DNA of 64,000 bases from Protopterus annectens (taxonomy: Eukaryota; Chordata; Ceratodontiformes; Protopteridae). Position 1 is the first letter of the stretch. Each line of letters opens with the position of its first letter. Both the position numbers and the translations under genes were made by a program. Shown here piece by piece: positions 25,596 to 34,969 of the stretch. The DNA lies in NCBI RefSeq assembly GCF_019279795.1, contig NC_056733.1:1425540812-1425604811 (forward strand). The letters are read 5' to 3'. The notes beneath the pieces are model-generated. The model worked only from the letters and a program-made list of their open reading frames with translations. It ran no database searches and was not told the origin of the DNA.

Positions 25596-26584
25596 AAATT
25601 GGAAATATTGCTATTTTCAAAAGCTTTCCCCATGAGTCTGTTGCTGAGAAGATGAGAGATATGTTACAAGTATACGATTAAGTAAAACTACATAAAGCAA
25701 TAGTTAACAGAAAGTACTGGGTCACATCAGAGGCTTGGGAGGTCATTGTTAAAAGGAAACCGAGAACTGTTTCATTGTTATGTAGAGCCTGGTATTAAAT
25801 AGCATAGTTTAGGTTATGCTATAATAGAGTAACTATGCAAAGATAACTACGTGAGCAGCCAGAATGCAATTCCAATACAATATTTTACTGTGCATATCTT
25901 AAGAAATGGATAGATTGGTCTAAACTCTGGATTGATGTGTGTGTTTATTTATTTATTTTTTTTAAAGAAATAAAATAATTCCTAGGGAATGCTATTCAAA
26001 AGCGAAGAGAAATAAGGGAACACTTTTAGTGGCACACTAGGCTGTGATTTGTTTAATGTCTATTGTCATGCAAAGTTATTAGTTGAATCTAGAAAAGCTG
26101 GAAATATGAGACTCTAGCTCATTCAAGGAGGGGAGATGGGAACTGTAACTTGGCCAGGAAATAAAACATGCAAAACTGCTCTTTGTAAAAAAAGTCTTTT
26201 TTATCTCAGAAATTTTCTTGATACTTATGCAAGCTGCTTTCAGGGAATGGATAGCACATCAGCAGGAACAACATTTGTAAAAAGTGCAGATGACACATGA
26301 TCTACTGACTCTCAAACTTGGCAGTTTTTTTTCAGGTGTTCCATTCTAAGTGAATGGAAGTTTAGTCAGACAACAAATAGTAGGGCTACTTGTTCTCAGA
26401 ATCTGTGCTCTCATAGTGCATTATGGGACACATTTAGCTTTCTGAAGGAATCAGGATGTCTGCCCTAATGAGGGCAGAGAAGGATAAAAAAAAAAATAAA
26501 ATTAGAAATTACTTATTTTGCTACAGGCAGCTTTGGGAGGTGCAATAATTTATGACAAGATAACAATATATGTTTTTTCATCAT

Positions 26585-26784
26585 TTGCGGCCACGGTGTT
26601 GCAGCGGTTAGCATTGTCACCTCACAGCAAGAGGTTTCCTAGTTCGATCCTTGGTTGGGGTGCCTTCTGTGTGGAGTCTGCATGTCCTCCCTGTGGTCGC
26701 GTGGGTTTCCTCCAGGTGCTCCAGTTTCCTCCCACATCCCAAAGACATGCTGTAGGTGGATTGGACACTCTAAATTGGCCCTAG

Positions 26785-26862
<78 letters not shown>

Positions 26863-26990
26863 CTTCTGTGGAAGGTTGGGTGCCGGGCTGGCAACTCAAC
26901 ACTGTAAAACTCCACTGCCAATCATGAGCAGACAGGTGATCCGCTGTGGTGACCCCTAACTGGGAAAAGCCGAAAGAAGTAGAAGCAGCC
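26585..26990 (+). mobile_element. V-SINE-like SINE, full-length, with expanded GT tract
   Basis: The head is CGGCCACGGTGTTGCAGCGG, followed by CACCTCACAGCAAGAGG, GTTCGATCC, TTCTGTGTGGAGTCTGCATG, GTGGGTTTCCTCCAGGTGCT and CCCAAAGACATGC, all classic for the V-SINE/Mermaid type found mostly in fishes. The tail reads GTGACCCCTAACTGGGAAAA with GAAGTAGAAG. A GT microsatellite fills the middle. The homologous point in the left arm near 23985 lacks it. Confidence 0.85.
26787..26860. repeat. (GT)n microsatellite
   Basis: About 74 bases of uninterrupted GT inside the V-SINE. Confidence 0.95.
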
Positions 26991-28147
26991 TGTAGTGGTC
27001 CTCTAACATGGCTATAATGATTTTCATGTCTCCTTTTTCACATCTTCACCTTATGAGCAGAAATGCCTTTCCACCAGCTTTGATTAATAAAATCTCTTGC
27101 TATTTCCGGTTGACTTAGGACACCCATTTTCATGATTGCAAGGAAAGAAAATACATTCAGCCAAAAATCTTCACCTTTCTTTCATGTAAAGTCATAACAG
27201 CTTATGTGAAAAAGACATTGAGAGGAATTTAATAAGGCCTACATGCTCATTTTTACTGTGTAGACATCGTGCCATGCTGCTTACATGAAAGTAAGCAGGT
27301 TTTAGATTCAGTAAATACTGATGGGCGGCAAGCATGCACACGCCAACATGGGAAGTTCCATGGCATGCAAATCACCTCATAAGTAGGTGAATCTCATGTA
27401 AATGATGCAGGTCGAGTGATCCAGCAAGCAGATAGGCAGCTTCCATGTACAGGAATGTAGACAGACAAAAGGGGCTGTAAAAATATAGATAGAGGGACAT
27501 AAATAGCATACCACATACAGATATGAGTGAAAAAAGTGTCTGAAAAATTAAAGGAAATTAGGTTAAATTACATTTATATTTTAATAATCTGGGTATCATG
27601 TTTTATATAAAAAAAAAAATTGGAAAACACAAAATCAATATTACATGACAGAAATGTATTGCAGGACCCTGCATGGAATATCTGCAATGGTGTATTGGTG
27701 CTGTTGCTAATGTGGTAGGGGTTTGAACCATGTAGTTTCTAGGCTGTGAGCATGGATCCCTATGCAAATGAGGTGGAGTTATTGAATAGCATAAAGGGGT
27801 AATCATGTCCTCATATCCCCTCCATGTAGGCAGAGAACTATGTTGGTGTTTACAGAGAAGGTAGTTGACATTAGGGGAGGGTGTGTCCAATAACTTCTAA
27901 GCTTACTTCAGCTTAGCTGTGCCTGTTTCATCAGCAAGCCACCGTGTTGAGAATGTCCTTTCAGGGGAGAGGGTGTACACTGACTGCTAAGCTTAGTTTA
28001 CCTACGGGATGCATTTGCAAGGCATGCAGCAGTGCTGAGTGTATCTAAAAGCCAATGACATATTAATTAGTTATGACCCCTGTAACTTAAACTATGGCCA
28101 TTAAATTATGTTAATGATATACTAGGCAGGTGTAATGCATCATAGGT

Positions 28148-28188
28148 AGCCAATCACAGAGTCAGCACCTACAGCAGAGTACTATAAA
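28148..28188 (+). promoter_or_regulatory. Probable Harbinger transposase promoter (CCAAT and TATA)
   Basis: AGCCAAT at 28148-28154 and TATAAA at 28183-28188 lie about 120 and 85 bases before the ATG at 28270. Spacing suits an RNA polymerase II core promoter. The left arm lacks this segment. Confidence 0.4.
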
Positions 28189-28833
28189 GTATGCATGCAC
28201 CCTACAATCTGATTTTTCCTCCATAGCCTGCACCATTAGAGTACAGACTTGGGAATTTTAACTGAAAAAATGGCTGCTGCTGGACTGCTACATCTGTATG
28301 TGCTAGATGCTGAAGTCAGTGTCGCTGCTGACAATAGGCCTACACTGGGAAGAAGAAGAGAGTTCAGGCCCAGGGCAACCTTCCACGAGCTACATGAGGT
28401 GAAGATTGTAGAGAGCTACAAGGTGGACAGGGGCATACTACAAGAACTCACTGAGCTCCGACGCCCTCAACTAAGATCCAGACCCAACAGAGAGGAACCC
28501 ATCCCAGGGGAAACAAAGGTATGTGAAGTCTTTAGGATACTAGCTACAGGTACCTTCCAAAGACCAACTGAAAGCATGATGGGGGTCTCACAGGCATCAG
28601 CATCCAGCATACTCCACCAGTTCCTGGATGCCATGCTACAACATGCCAGTGAGCACATTTCTTTTCCACTAACCCTGAGGTGATGGCCAGCAATATGCAA
28701 AATTTCTACCATGTAGCACACTACCCTGAGGTACTGGGTGCCATAGATTGCACTCATGTAAACATCAAGTCACCACCCGGTGAGGAGGGTAGAATCTACG
28801 TCAACCTCAAGGGGTACCACTCCATCAACTGCC

Positions 28834-28847
28834 ATGTCATGTGCAAT
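28834..28847. repeat. PLE-C target-site duplication, left copy
   Basis: ATGTCATGTGCAAT, 14 bp, identical to 34661-34674. The left-arm homologue near 22715 has this sequence once, uninterrupted apart from point changes. Confidence 0.9.
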
Positions 28848-28938
28848 AAAAAACAAAATACCACGAAACAAACTGAATAAAACCAGGAAAGGTAGCAAAA
28901 CGAACGATACAGTCCACTGAAAAAGATTTTAATTGTGT

Positions 28939-28976
28939 TAGTGCTTTCATGCACAATACTACGTGCACTTCTTCAG
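28939..28976 (-). ncRNA. Hammerhead-like motif, left end of PLE-C
   Basis: Reverse complement of the motif at 34568-34605: CTGAAGA, extra A, stem GTGCAC/GTGCAT, GAAA, loop GCAC, then T and A. Stem I is TGTGT/ACACA. Confidence 0.65.
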
Positions 28977-29211
28977 ACACATACACTTGTAAAAACATGT
29001 ATTTTATAAGTGAACAATTAAAACATAATTAATATCAATTAAATCACAAAATTACAATTTAAAAAGACAGCTATCTTCTTGATGAAAGCAGTTTATATAA
29101 TAAGAAAAAATTCCTGACCTGGATTGACTACTATCAATAGCCAAAAAAGTGTTTTATATATGTATGAATATATATTTAAACTGCATTACGAAGTCACATT
29201 TATAAAAATAA

Positions 29212-31870
29212 TTAGCGTTCCAAAGCTTTCAATTTAAGTAAGCATTTTATGGAACAGACGTCATTGATTCCTGGATAGGTATGATCATTAGTCTTTAATT
29301 GCCACAACAACTCCTGTTCCTTCAATTTCAAGTGCCAAGGTCCACCTCTAGGATTTCTTGGCACTACCTGGGCAACTACAAATTTGAAAAAAATGTGTAT
29401 CATTTTCCAATATATGTTTTGCTAAGGCATTCATACTGATACCTTTACAAATTGCATAAATATGCTCATAAATCCTTTGTTTCAGGTGACGCTCTGTCTT
29501 TCCAAAATAAAATGCAGAACATACTTGACACAATGCTGCATAAACCACTCCTTGACTTTCACAATTAAACTTATCATTAATGACATATTTCTTGCCTTTA
29601 ATATTAAATGAATTACCAATTAAAATGTGCTTACAATAATTACATCTGCCGCATTTATACATGCCTTTCTGTTGTTTGAACTGTCTATGCGGAATTTCAA
29701 GTAATGATTTCAAATTTGCAGCTTTTGTGTACACTATTAAGGGTCCGCTGCCTAAAATTTTATCAAGGGCCTGTTGTTGCGAAAGAATCTCCCAATTATA
29801 ATTTAAAATATCCCTTAAGTGTACTGACATATAATTAAACTGGGTTAGAAAACTGGTTACATAACTATTGCCATCATTTCTAACCAGCTTTACTTGTTCA
29901 TTGTTACTTATACCAACACTTTCATGCCTATTTAGCAAAGGACCCAAAACACCTCTAGATCTCTTGTCCTGAATTTCTTTGATTAAAATTTGAATCAATT
30001 TTAATGGATATCCTCGACTAAGAAACATAACTTTTAAATTATTACATTCTTGCTGAAAATCCTCTTCATCAGAACACATTCTAGATGCCCTAACCAGTTG
30101 ACCTTTGATAATTCCTCTCTTCTGAAAAAAATGGGTGATGACTAGAAAAATGCAGAAAAGAATTGCTATAAAATGGTTTCCGATAAATCAAAGATCTAAA
30201 CCTATGATTAACCACATCTTTATACAATTGAATATCCAAAAAATTAATAACATTTTCGTTGTATTCATATGTAAATTCTAAAAATGATGTGAAAGAGGTC
30301 ATAACATCAACCAACATTTGGGCTTCATGTTTAGAGCCCTTCAAGATGATAAATATATCATCTTGATAGCGGGTGTACCAAGCCACTATGTTTTTAAAAA
30401 TTGAATGAGGGAACAAATAAGTATGTTCCCAATATGCCATGATGGCATTAGCAAAGCTCCCCCCACAGGGGGAGCCCATAGCAATACCTGTTGTCTGCAA
30501 AAAGTATTCACCCTGAAACATAAAAAAAATATTTTTTAACACAAGATCTAAAAGGGTAATAATAAGATCAATATCCAATCCAGGAAGATGCTTAGTATGT
30601 AAAAATTCCCTTACCCAATCCATCCCTAAATTTTGGGGAATAACAGTATATAAATCCTTAATGTCGACTGTTAAGAACCCGTAAGAAACGTTGAATGGGA
30701 TGGAATTCAAATGATTTAATACATACCATGAGTCTCTACATATTTGAGTCTCAGTTTTCAATACATCTTTCAACTTACCATCTACCCATTTAGCACATGC
30801 GTAAGTGATGGATTTACACCCATCAATGATTGGCCTAAAAGAAGGATCTGCCATTCACTTATGCAATTTCGGGACTCCAAAAATAACTGGAGTCAAGGGT
30901 GCCGGCATGGTCAAATAATGATACAGTTCTAAGGAAATATTTGCTTCTATGAACAAATCACTTAAATGATTTTTTATGCTTTGATACGCTTGATTTAATT
31001 CATTAAGTGAAACTTTGCTGTAATGCAGTGATGAAAGCATTTTTCGCACCTTATAAATGTATTCATCTTCAGTCATAAAAATGGCTCCCCCGCCCTTGTC
31101 AGGTTGCATAACCCGAATCTTGTGAACTTTAATATATTCAAGAAACTGTATCTCATCTTTAGAGAAGGTACTGGTATATCTAGACATGTTATGATGATAT
31201 TCAACAAAAACAGCCCTAATGTGTATCTCAGACATTCGTTGGAATAATGCCAAATTGTTATCTAAGGGAGGGTTGAAAGTGCTCGCAATCCTCTCGTCCG
31301 GGAGCGCACTACTAGACATGCCAAACATGAGTTTTAAATTCAACTTGCGTGTGTACACCATAAGATCACATAATATCTTAGCTAAATTCGGCTTAGAATG
31401 TGGCACAAAATTGAAACCTTTAGGTAAAAAATCTACTAATTGTTGAGAAATAGGCATTGAAGTAAAATTATAAACATTAAAATCATAATTGTTGCTCTGC
31501 AAAATACAAAAATGTCTTGGCTGCTCAGCCAAAATTACTTCCTGCATCGATTGTTCTTCCTCTTCTGTGGACGTTGATTCCAACCTGAATTCGTTCTCGA
31601 AGTTGTAGGTTTGGAATTGTCCCTGTAAAAACCCTGATTGTTGTCTTGTCGGACCATATGTTGATCTTTTTGAGTTTGTTTAAATATGCGTTCAGTTCGG
31701 CGTATTTCGCCATTAGATGCTATATTATTGCCAGAAACAGGTTCAATGACGTTGTCAGTAACTGCCCTGATGTTGTTACTTGTGTCCAGGGCAACTGTAG
31801 ACGCTATTAGGTTTTGGGCAGATTCGGAATATCTTAAAGGTGGATCTGGATATGCTCGATTTTGCTGATA
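29212..31870 (-). pseudogene. PLE-C minus copy: RT plus GIY-YIG ORF with frameshifts
   Basis: The order on the minus strand is a basic N-terminal region (31870-31535, containing 'EIRRTERIFKQ' and 'QRPQKRKNNRCRK'), a frame from 31583 to 30855 with the DKGGG motif, a TGA stop, then 30854-30090 with 'VDIKDLY', 'GIAMGSPCGGSFAN' and YQDD, then 30079-29348 with the CxxCxxC finger and GIY-YIG core, then the last residues to 29212. Compared with the plus copy, frameshifts come from seven-base A runs (T on the coding strand) at 30125-30131 and 29387-29393 where the plus copy has six. The stop before 'MADPSF' replaces a Tyr codon. It lacks the helical N-terminal domain of the plus copy. Confidence 0.85.
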
Positions 31871-31892
31871 CGTTTTTTTCAATAAGCAAGGT

Positions 31893-34331
31893 TTGGATTT
31901 CCTGAGTCTCCTTATTGACCAATACGACAAACAAATGGTTGAACTAAAACAACAATTGAACAATTTAGATAATAACATTGTGGCCAATTCTGAGTTCACT
32001 AAGTATGAATACGATTACAGGAGAATTTTCGTCAGTATTGACGCTTTGATGGTGAAAATAACGGAAACTAAAAAACATAAAATTAACCGTGATCAGTTGG
32101 CATATGAAATAGTAGATTTTTTAGCTAAAGGTTTCAATTTTGTGCCACATTCTAAGCCGAATTTAGCTAAGATATTATGTGATCTTATGATGTACACACG
32201 CAAGTTGAATTTGAAACTCATGTTTGGCATGTCTAGTAGTGCGCTCCCGGATGAGAGGATTGCGAGCACTTTCAACCCTTCCTTAGATAACAATTTGGCA
32301 TTATTCCAACGAATGTCTGAGATATACATTAGGGCTGTTTTTGCTGAATATCATCATAACATGTCTAGATATACCAGTAACTTCTCTAAAGATGAGATAC
32401 AATTTCTTGAATATATTAAAGTTCACAAGATTCGGGTTATGCAACCTGACAAGGGCGGGGGAGCCATTTTTATGACTGAAGATGAATACATTTATAAGAT
32501 GCGAAAAATGCTTTCATCGCTGCATTACAGCAAAGTTTCACTTAATGAATTAAATCAAGCGTATCAAAGCATAAAAAATCATTTAAGTGATTTGTTCATA
32601 GAAGCAAGTATTTCCTTAGAATTGTATCATTATTTGACCATGCCGGCACCCTTGACTCCAGTTATTTTTGGAGTCCCAAAATTGCATAAGTATATGGCAG
32701 ATCCTCCTTTTAGGCCAATCATTGATGGGCGTAAATCCATCACTTACGCATGTGCTAAATGTGTAGATGGTAAGTTGAAAGCTGTATTGAAAACTGAGAC
32801 TCAAATATGTCGAGACTCATGGTATGTATTAAATCATTTGAATTCTATCCCATTCAACATTTCTTACGGGTTTTTAACAGTCGACATTAAGGATTTATAT
32901 ACTGTTATTCCCCAAAATTTAGGGATGGATTGGGTAAGGGAATTTTTACATACTAAGCATCTTCCTGGATTGGATATTGATCTTATTATTACCCTTTTAG
33001 ATCTTGTGTTAAAAAATTTTTTTATGTTTCAGGTTGAATACTTTTTGCAGACAACAGGTATTGCTATGGGCTCCCCCTGTGGGGGGAGCTTTGCTAATGC
33101 CGTCATGGCATATTGGGAACATACTTATTTGTTCCCTCATTCAATTTTTAAAAACATAGTGGCTTGGTACACCCGCTATCAAGATGATATATTTATCATC
33201 TTGAAGGGCTCTAAACATGAAGCCCAAATGTTGGTTGATGTTCTGACCTCTTTCACATCATTTTTAGAATTTACATATGAATACAACAAAAATGTTATTA
33301 ATTTTTTGGATATTCAATTGTATAATGATGTGGTTAATCATAGGTTTAGATCTTTGATTTATCGGAAACCATTTTATAGCAATTCTTTTCTGCATTTTTC
33401 TAGTCATCACCCATTTTTTCAGAAGAGAGGAATTATCAAAGGTCAACTGGTTAGGGCATCTAGAATGTGTTCTGATGAAGAGGATTTTCAGCAAGAATGT
33501 AATAATTTAAAAGTTCTGTTTCTTAGTCGAGGGTATCCGTTAAAATTGATTAAAATTTTAATCAAAGAAATTCAGGACAAGAGATCAAGAGGTGTTTTGG
33601 GTCCTTTGCTAAATAGGCATAAAAGTGTTGATATAAGTAACAATGAACAAGTAAAGCTGGTTAGAAATGATGGCAATAGTTATGTAACCAGTTTTCTAAC
33701 CCAGTTTAATGATATGTCAGTACACTTAAGGGATATTTTAAATTATAATTGGGATATTCTTTCGCAACAACAGGCCCTTGATAAAATTTTAGGCAGCGGA
33801 CCCTTAATAGTGTACAAAAAAGCTGCAAATTTGAAATCATTACTTGAAATTCCGCATAGACAGTTCAAACAACAGAAAGGCATGTATAAATGCGGCAGAT
33901 GTAATTATTGTAAGCACATTTTAATTGGTAATTCATTTAATATTAAAGGCAAGAAATATGTCATTAATGATAAGTTTAATTGTGAAAGTCAAGGAGTGGT
34001 TTATGCAGCATTGTGTCAAGTATGTTCTGCATTTTATTTTGGAAAGACAGAGCGTCACCTGAAACAAAGGATTTATGAGCATATTTATGCGATTTCTAAA
34101 GGTATCAGTACGAATGCCTTAGCAAAACATATATTGGAAAATGATACACATTTTTTCAAATTTGTAGTTGCCCAGGTAGTGCCAAGAAATCCTAGAGGTG
34201 GACCTTGGCACTTGAAATTGGAGGAACAGGAGTTGTTGTGGCAATTAAAGACTAATGCTCATACCTATCCAGGAATCAATGACGTCTGTTCCATAAAATG
34301 CTTACTTAAATTGAAAGCTTTGGAATGCTAA
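31893..34331 (+). CDS. Penelope-like reverse transcriptase and GIY-YIG endonuclease (PLE-C plus copy)
   Basis: This is the only long intact ORF in the window, 812 codons; it stays open upstream to 31869, and the first ATG is at 31935. Residues 1-75 are helical and probably coiled-coil. 'DKGGG' lies at about 186-190, RT motif A 'VDIKDLY' at about 329-335, motif B 'GIAMGSPCGGSFAN' at about 389-402 and motif C 'YQDD' at about 429-432. A cysteine finger 'CGRCNYC' spans 667-673, and the GIY-YIG core runs 'VVYAALC' (702-708), 'FYFGKTE' (714-720), 'RIYEH' (726-730). PLE RTs reverse-transcribe the element RNA and the endonuclease nicks the target. The basic linker kept in the minus copy is missing between 'KINRDQ' and 'DFLAKG', so the N-terminus is rearranged. 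Catalytic residues look complete. Confidence 0.85.
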   Translation: MDFLSLLIDQYDKQMVELKQQLNNLDNNIVANSEFTKYEYDYRRIFVSIDALMVKITETKKHKINRDQLAYEIVDFLAKGFNFVPHSKPNLAKILCDLMMYTRKLNLKLMFGMSSSALPDERIASTFNPSLDNNLALFQRMSEIYIRAVFAEYHHNMSRYTSNFSKDEIQFLEYIKVHKIRVMQPDKGGGAIFMTEDEYIYKMRKMLSSLHYSKVSLNELNQAYQSIKNHLSDLFIEASISLELYHYLTMPAPLTPVIFGVPKLHKYMADPPFRPIIDGRKSITYACAKCVDGKLKAVLKTETQICRDSWYVLNHLNSIPFNISYGFLTVDIKDLYTVIPQNLGMDWVREFLHTKHLPGLDIDLIITLLDLVLKNFFMFQVEYFLQTTGIAMGSPCGGSFANAVMAYWEHTYLFPHSIFKNIVAWYTRYQDDIFIILKGSKHEAQMLVDVLTSFTSFLEFTYEYNKNVINFLDIQLYNDVVNHRFRSLIYRKPFYSNSFLHFSSHHPFFQKRGIIKGQLVRASRMCSDEEDFQQECNNLKVLFLSRGYPLKLIKILIKEIQDKRSRGVLGPLLNRHKSVDISNNEQVKLVRNDGNSYVTSFLTQFNDMSVHLRDILNYNWDILSQQQALDKILGSGPLIVYKKAANLKSLLEIPHRQFKQQKGMYKCGRCNYCKHILIGNSFNIKGKKYVINDKFNCESQGVVYAALCQVCSAFYFGKTERHLKQRIYEHIYAISKGISTNALAKHILENDTHFFKFVVAQVVPRNPRGGPWHLKLEEQELLWQLKTNAHTYPGINDVCSIKCLLKLKALEC

Positions 34332-34567
34332 TTATTTTTATAAATGTGACTTCGTAATGCAGTTTAAATATATATTCATACATATATAAAACATTTTTTT
34401 GGCTATTGATAGTAGTCAATCCAGGTCAGGAATTTTTTTTTATTATATAAACTGCTTTCATCAAGAAGATAGCTGTCTTTTTAAATTGTAATTTTGTGAT
34501 TTTAATTGATATTAATTATGTTTTAATTGTTCACTTATAAAATACATGTTTTTACATATGTATGTGT

Positions 34568-34605
34568 CTGAAGAAGTGCACGTAGTATTGTGCATGAAAG
34601 CACTA
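34568..34605 (+). ncRNA. Hammerhead-like motif, right end of PLE-C
   Basis: CTGAAGA (34568-34574), extra A, stem II GTGCAC/GTGCAT (one G-U pair, five Watson-Crick), GAAA, loop GCAC, T and A. Stem I TGTGT pairs perfectly with ACACA just after the core. Confidence 0.65.
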
Positions 34606-34660
34606 ACACAATTAAAATCTTTTTCAGTGGACTGTATCATTCATTTTGCTCCGTTTTCTG

Positions 34661-34674
34661 ATGTCATGTGCAAT
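34661..34674. repeat. PLE-C target-site duplication, right copy
   Basis: ATGTCATGTGCAAT, identical to 28834-28847; transposase homology resumes here. Confidence 0.9.
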
Positions 34675-34969
34675 GCCAGGGCATTATCATGAATGTGTGT
34701 GCTGGCAGCCCTAGCAGTTATCATGACTCTCATATCTGGCACGCATCACAACTGTACCAGATGTTTGCTAGGGGGAACATCCCACACAGCCATTTACTGG
34801 GGATGCCGGCTATGCACTGGAACCATGGATTATGGCACCCATCAGAAATGTACACACACCCACTGAAGAATGTCATAATGAGGCACACACACAAACTAAG
34901 AACATCATGCAGTGTGTGTTTGGGGTTCTAAAGTCACAGTTCCAGTGCTTCAATATGGTGGAGCCCTTG

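Larger units (their letters stand above)
28848..34660. mobile_element. PLE-C, head-to-head dimer of a Penelope-like element
   Basis: Two copies of one PLE face each other with their 5' ends near 31870-31893. The minus copy runs leftward from there to 28884; the plus copy runs rightward to 34660. Their 3' ends, from about 28884-29210 and 34332-34660, form long inverted terminal repeats with hammerhead-like motifs. An extra 36 bp (28848-28883) exists only at the left end. The insertion is bounded by perfect 14-bp TSDs and lies inside the Harbinger transposase. The halves differ at few positions in the blocks compared, so the dimer is much younger than the inverted-repeat arms around it. Confidence 0.9.
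28270..34930 (+). pseudogene. PIF/Harbinger transposase split by PLE-C (right arm)
   Basis: The frame opens at ATG 28270 (MAAAGLL), which follows a TATA-type promoter. It passes the block 'RILATGTFQRPTESMMGVSQ' and hits a stop at 28681 at the same point where the left-arm copy breaks. The next frame holds 'YPEVLGAIDCTHVNIKSPPG' with the first catalytic Asp and ends at the PLE-C insertion point (28847). Coding resumes at 34661 with 'AGSPSSYHDSHIWHAS' (second Asp) and runs to about 34930 with degraded sequence. The third catalytic Glu and C-terminus are lost in a deletion at about 34970. It is non-functional, but it preserves the N-terminus missing from the left copy. Confidence 0.85.

Noticed and set aside
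27603-27890. 95-codon minus ORF near the transposase promoter
   Set aside because: It lies in a 5' flanking region, shows no domain, and the left arm lacks most of it.
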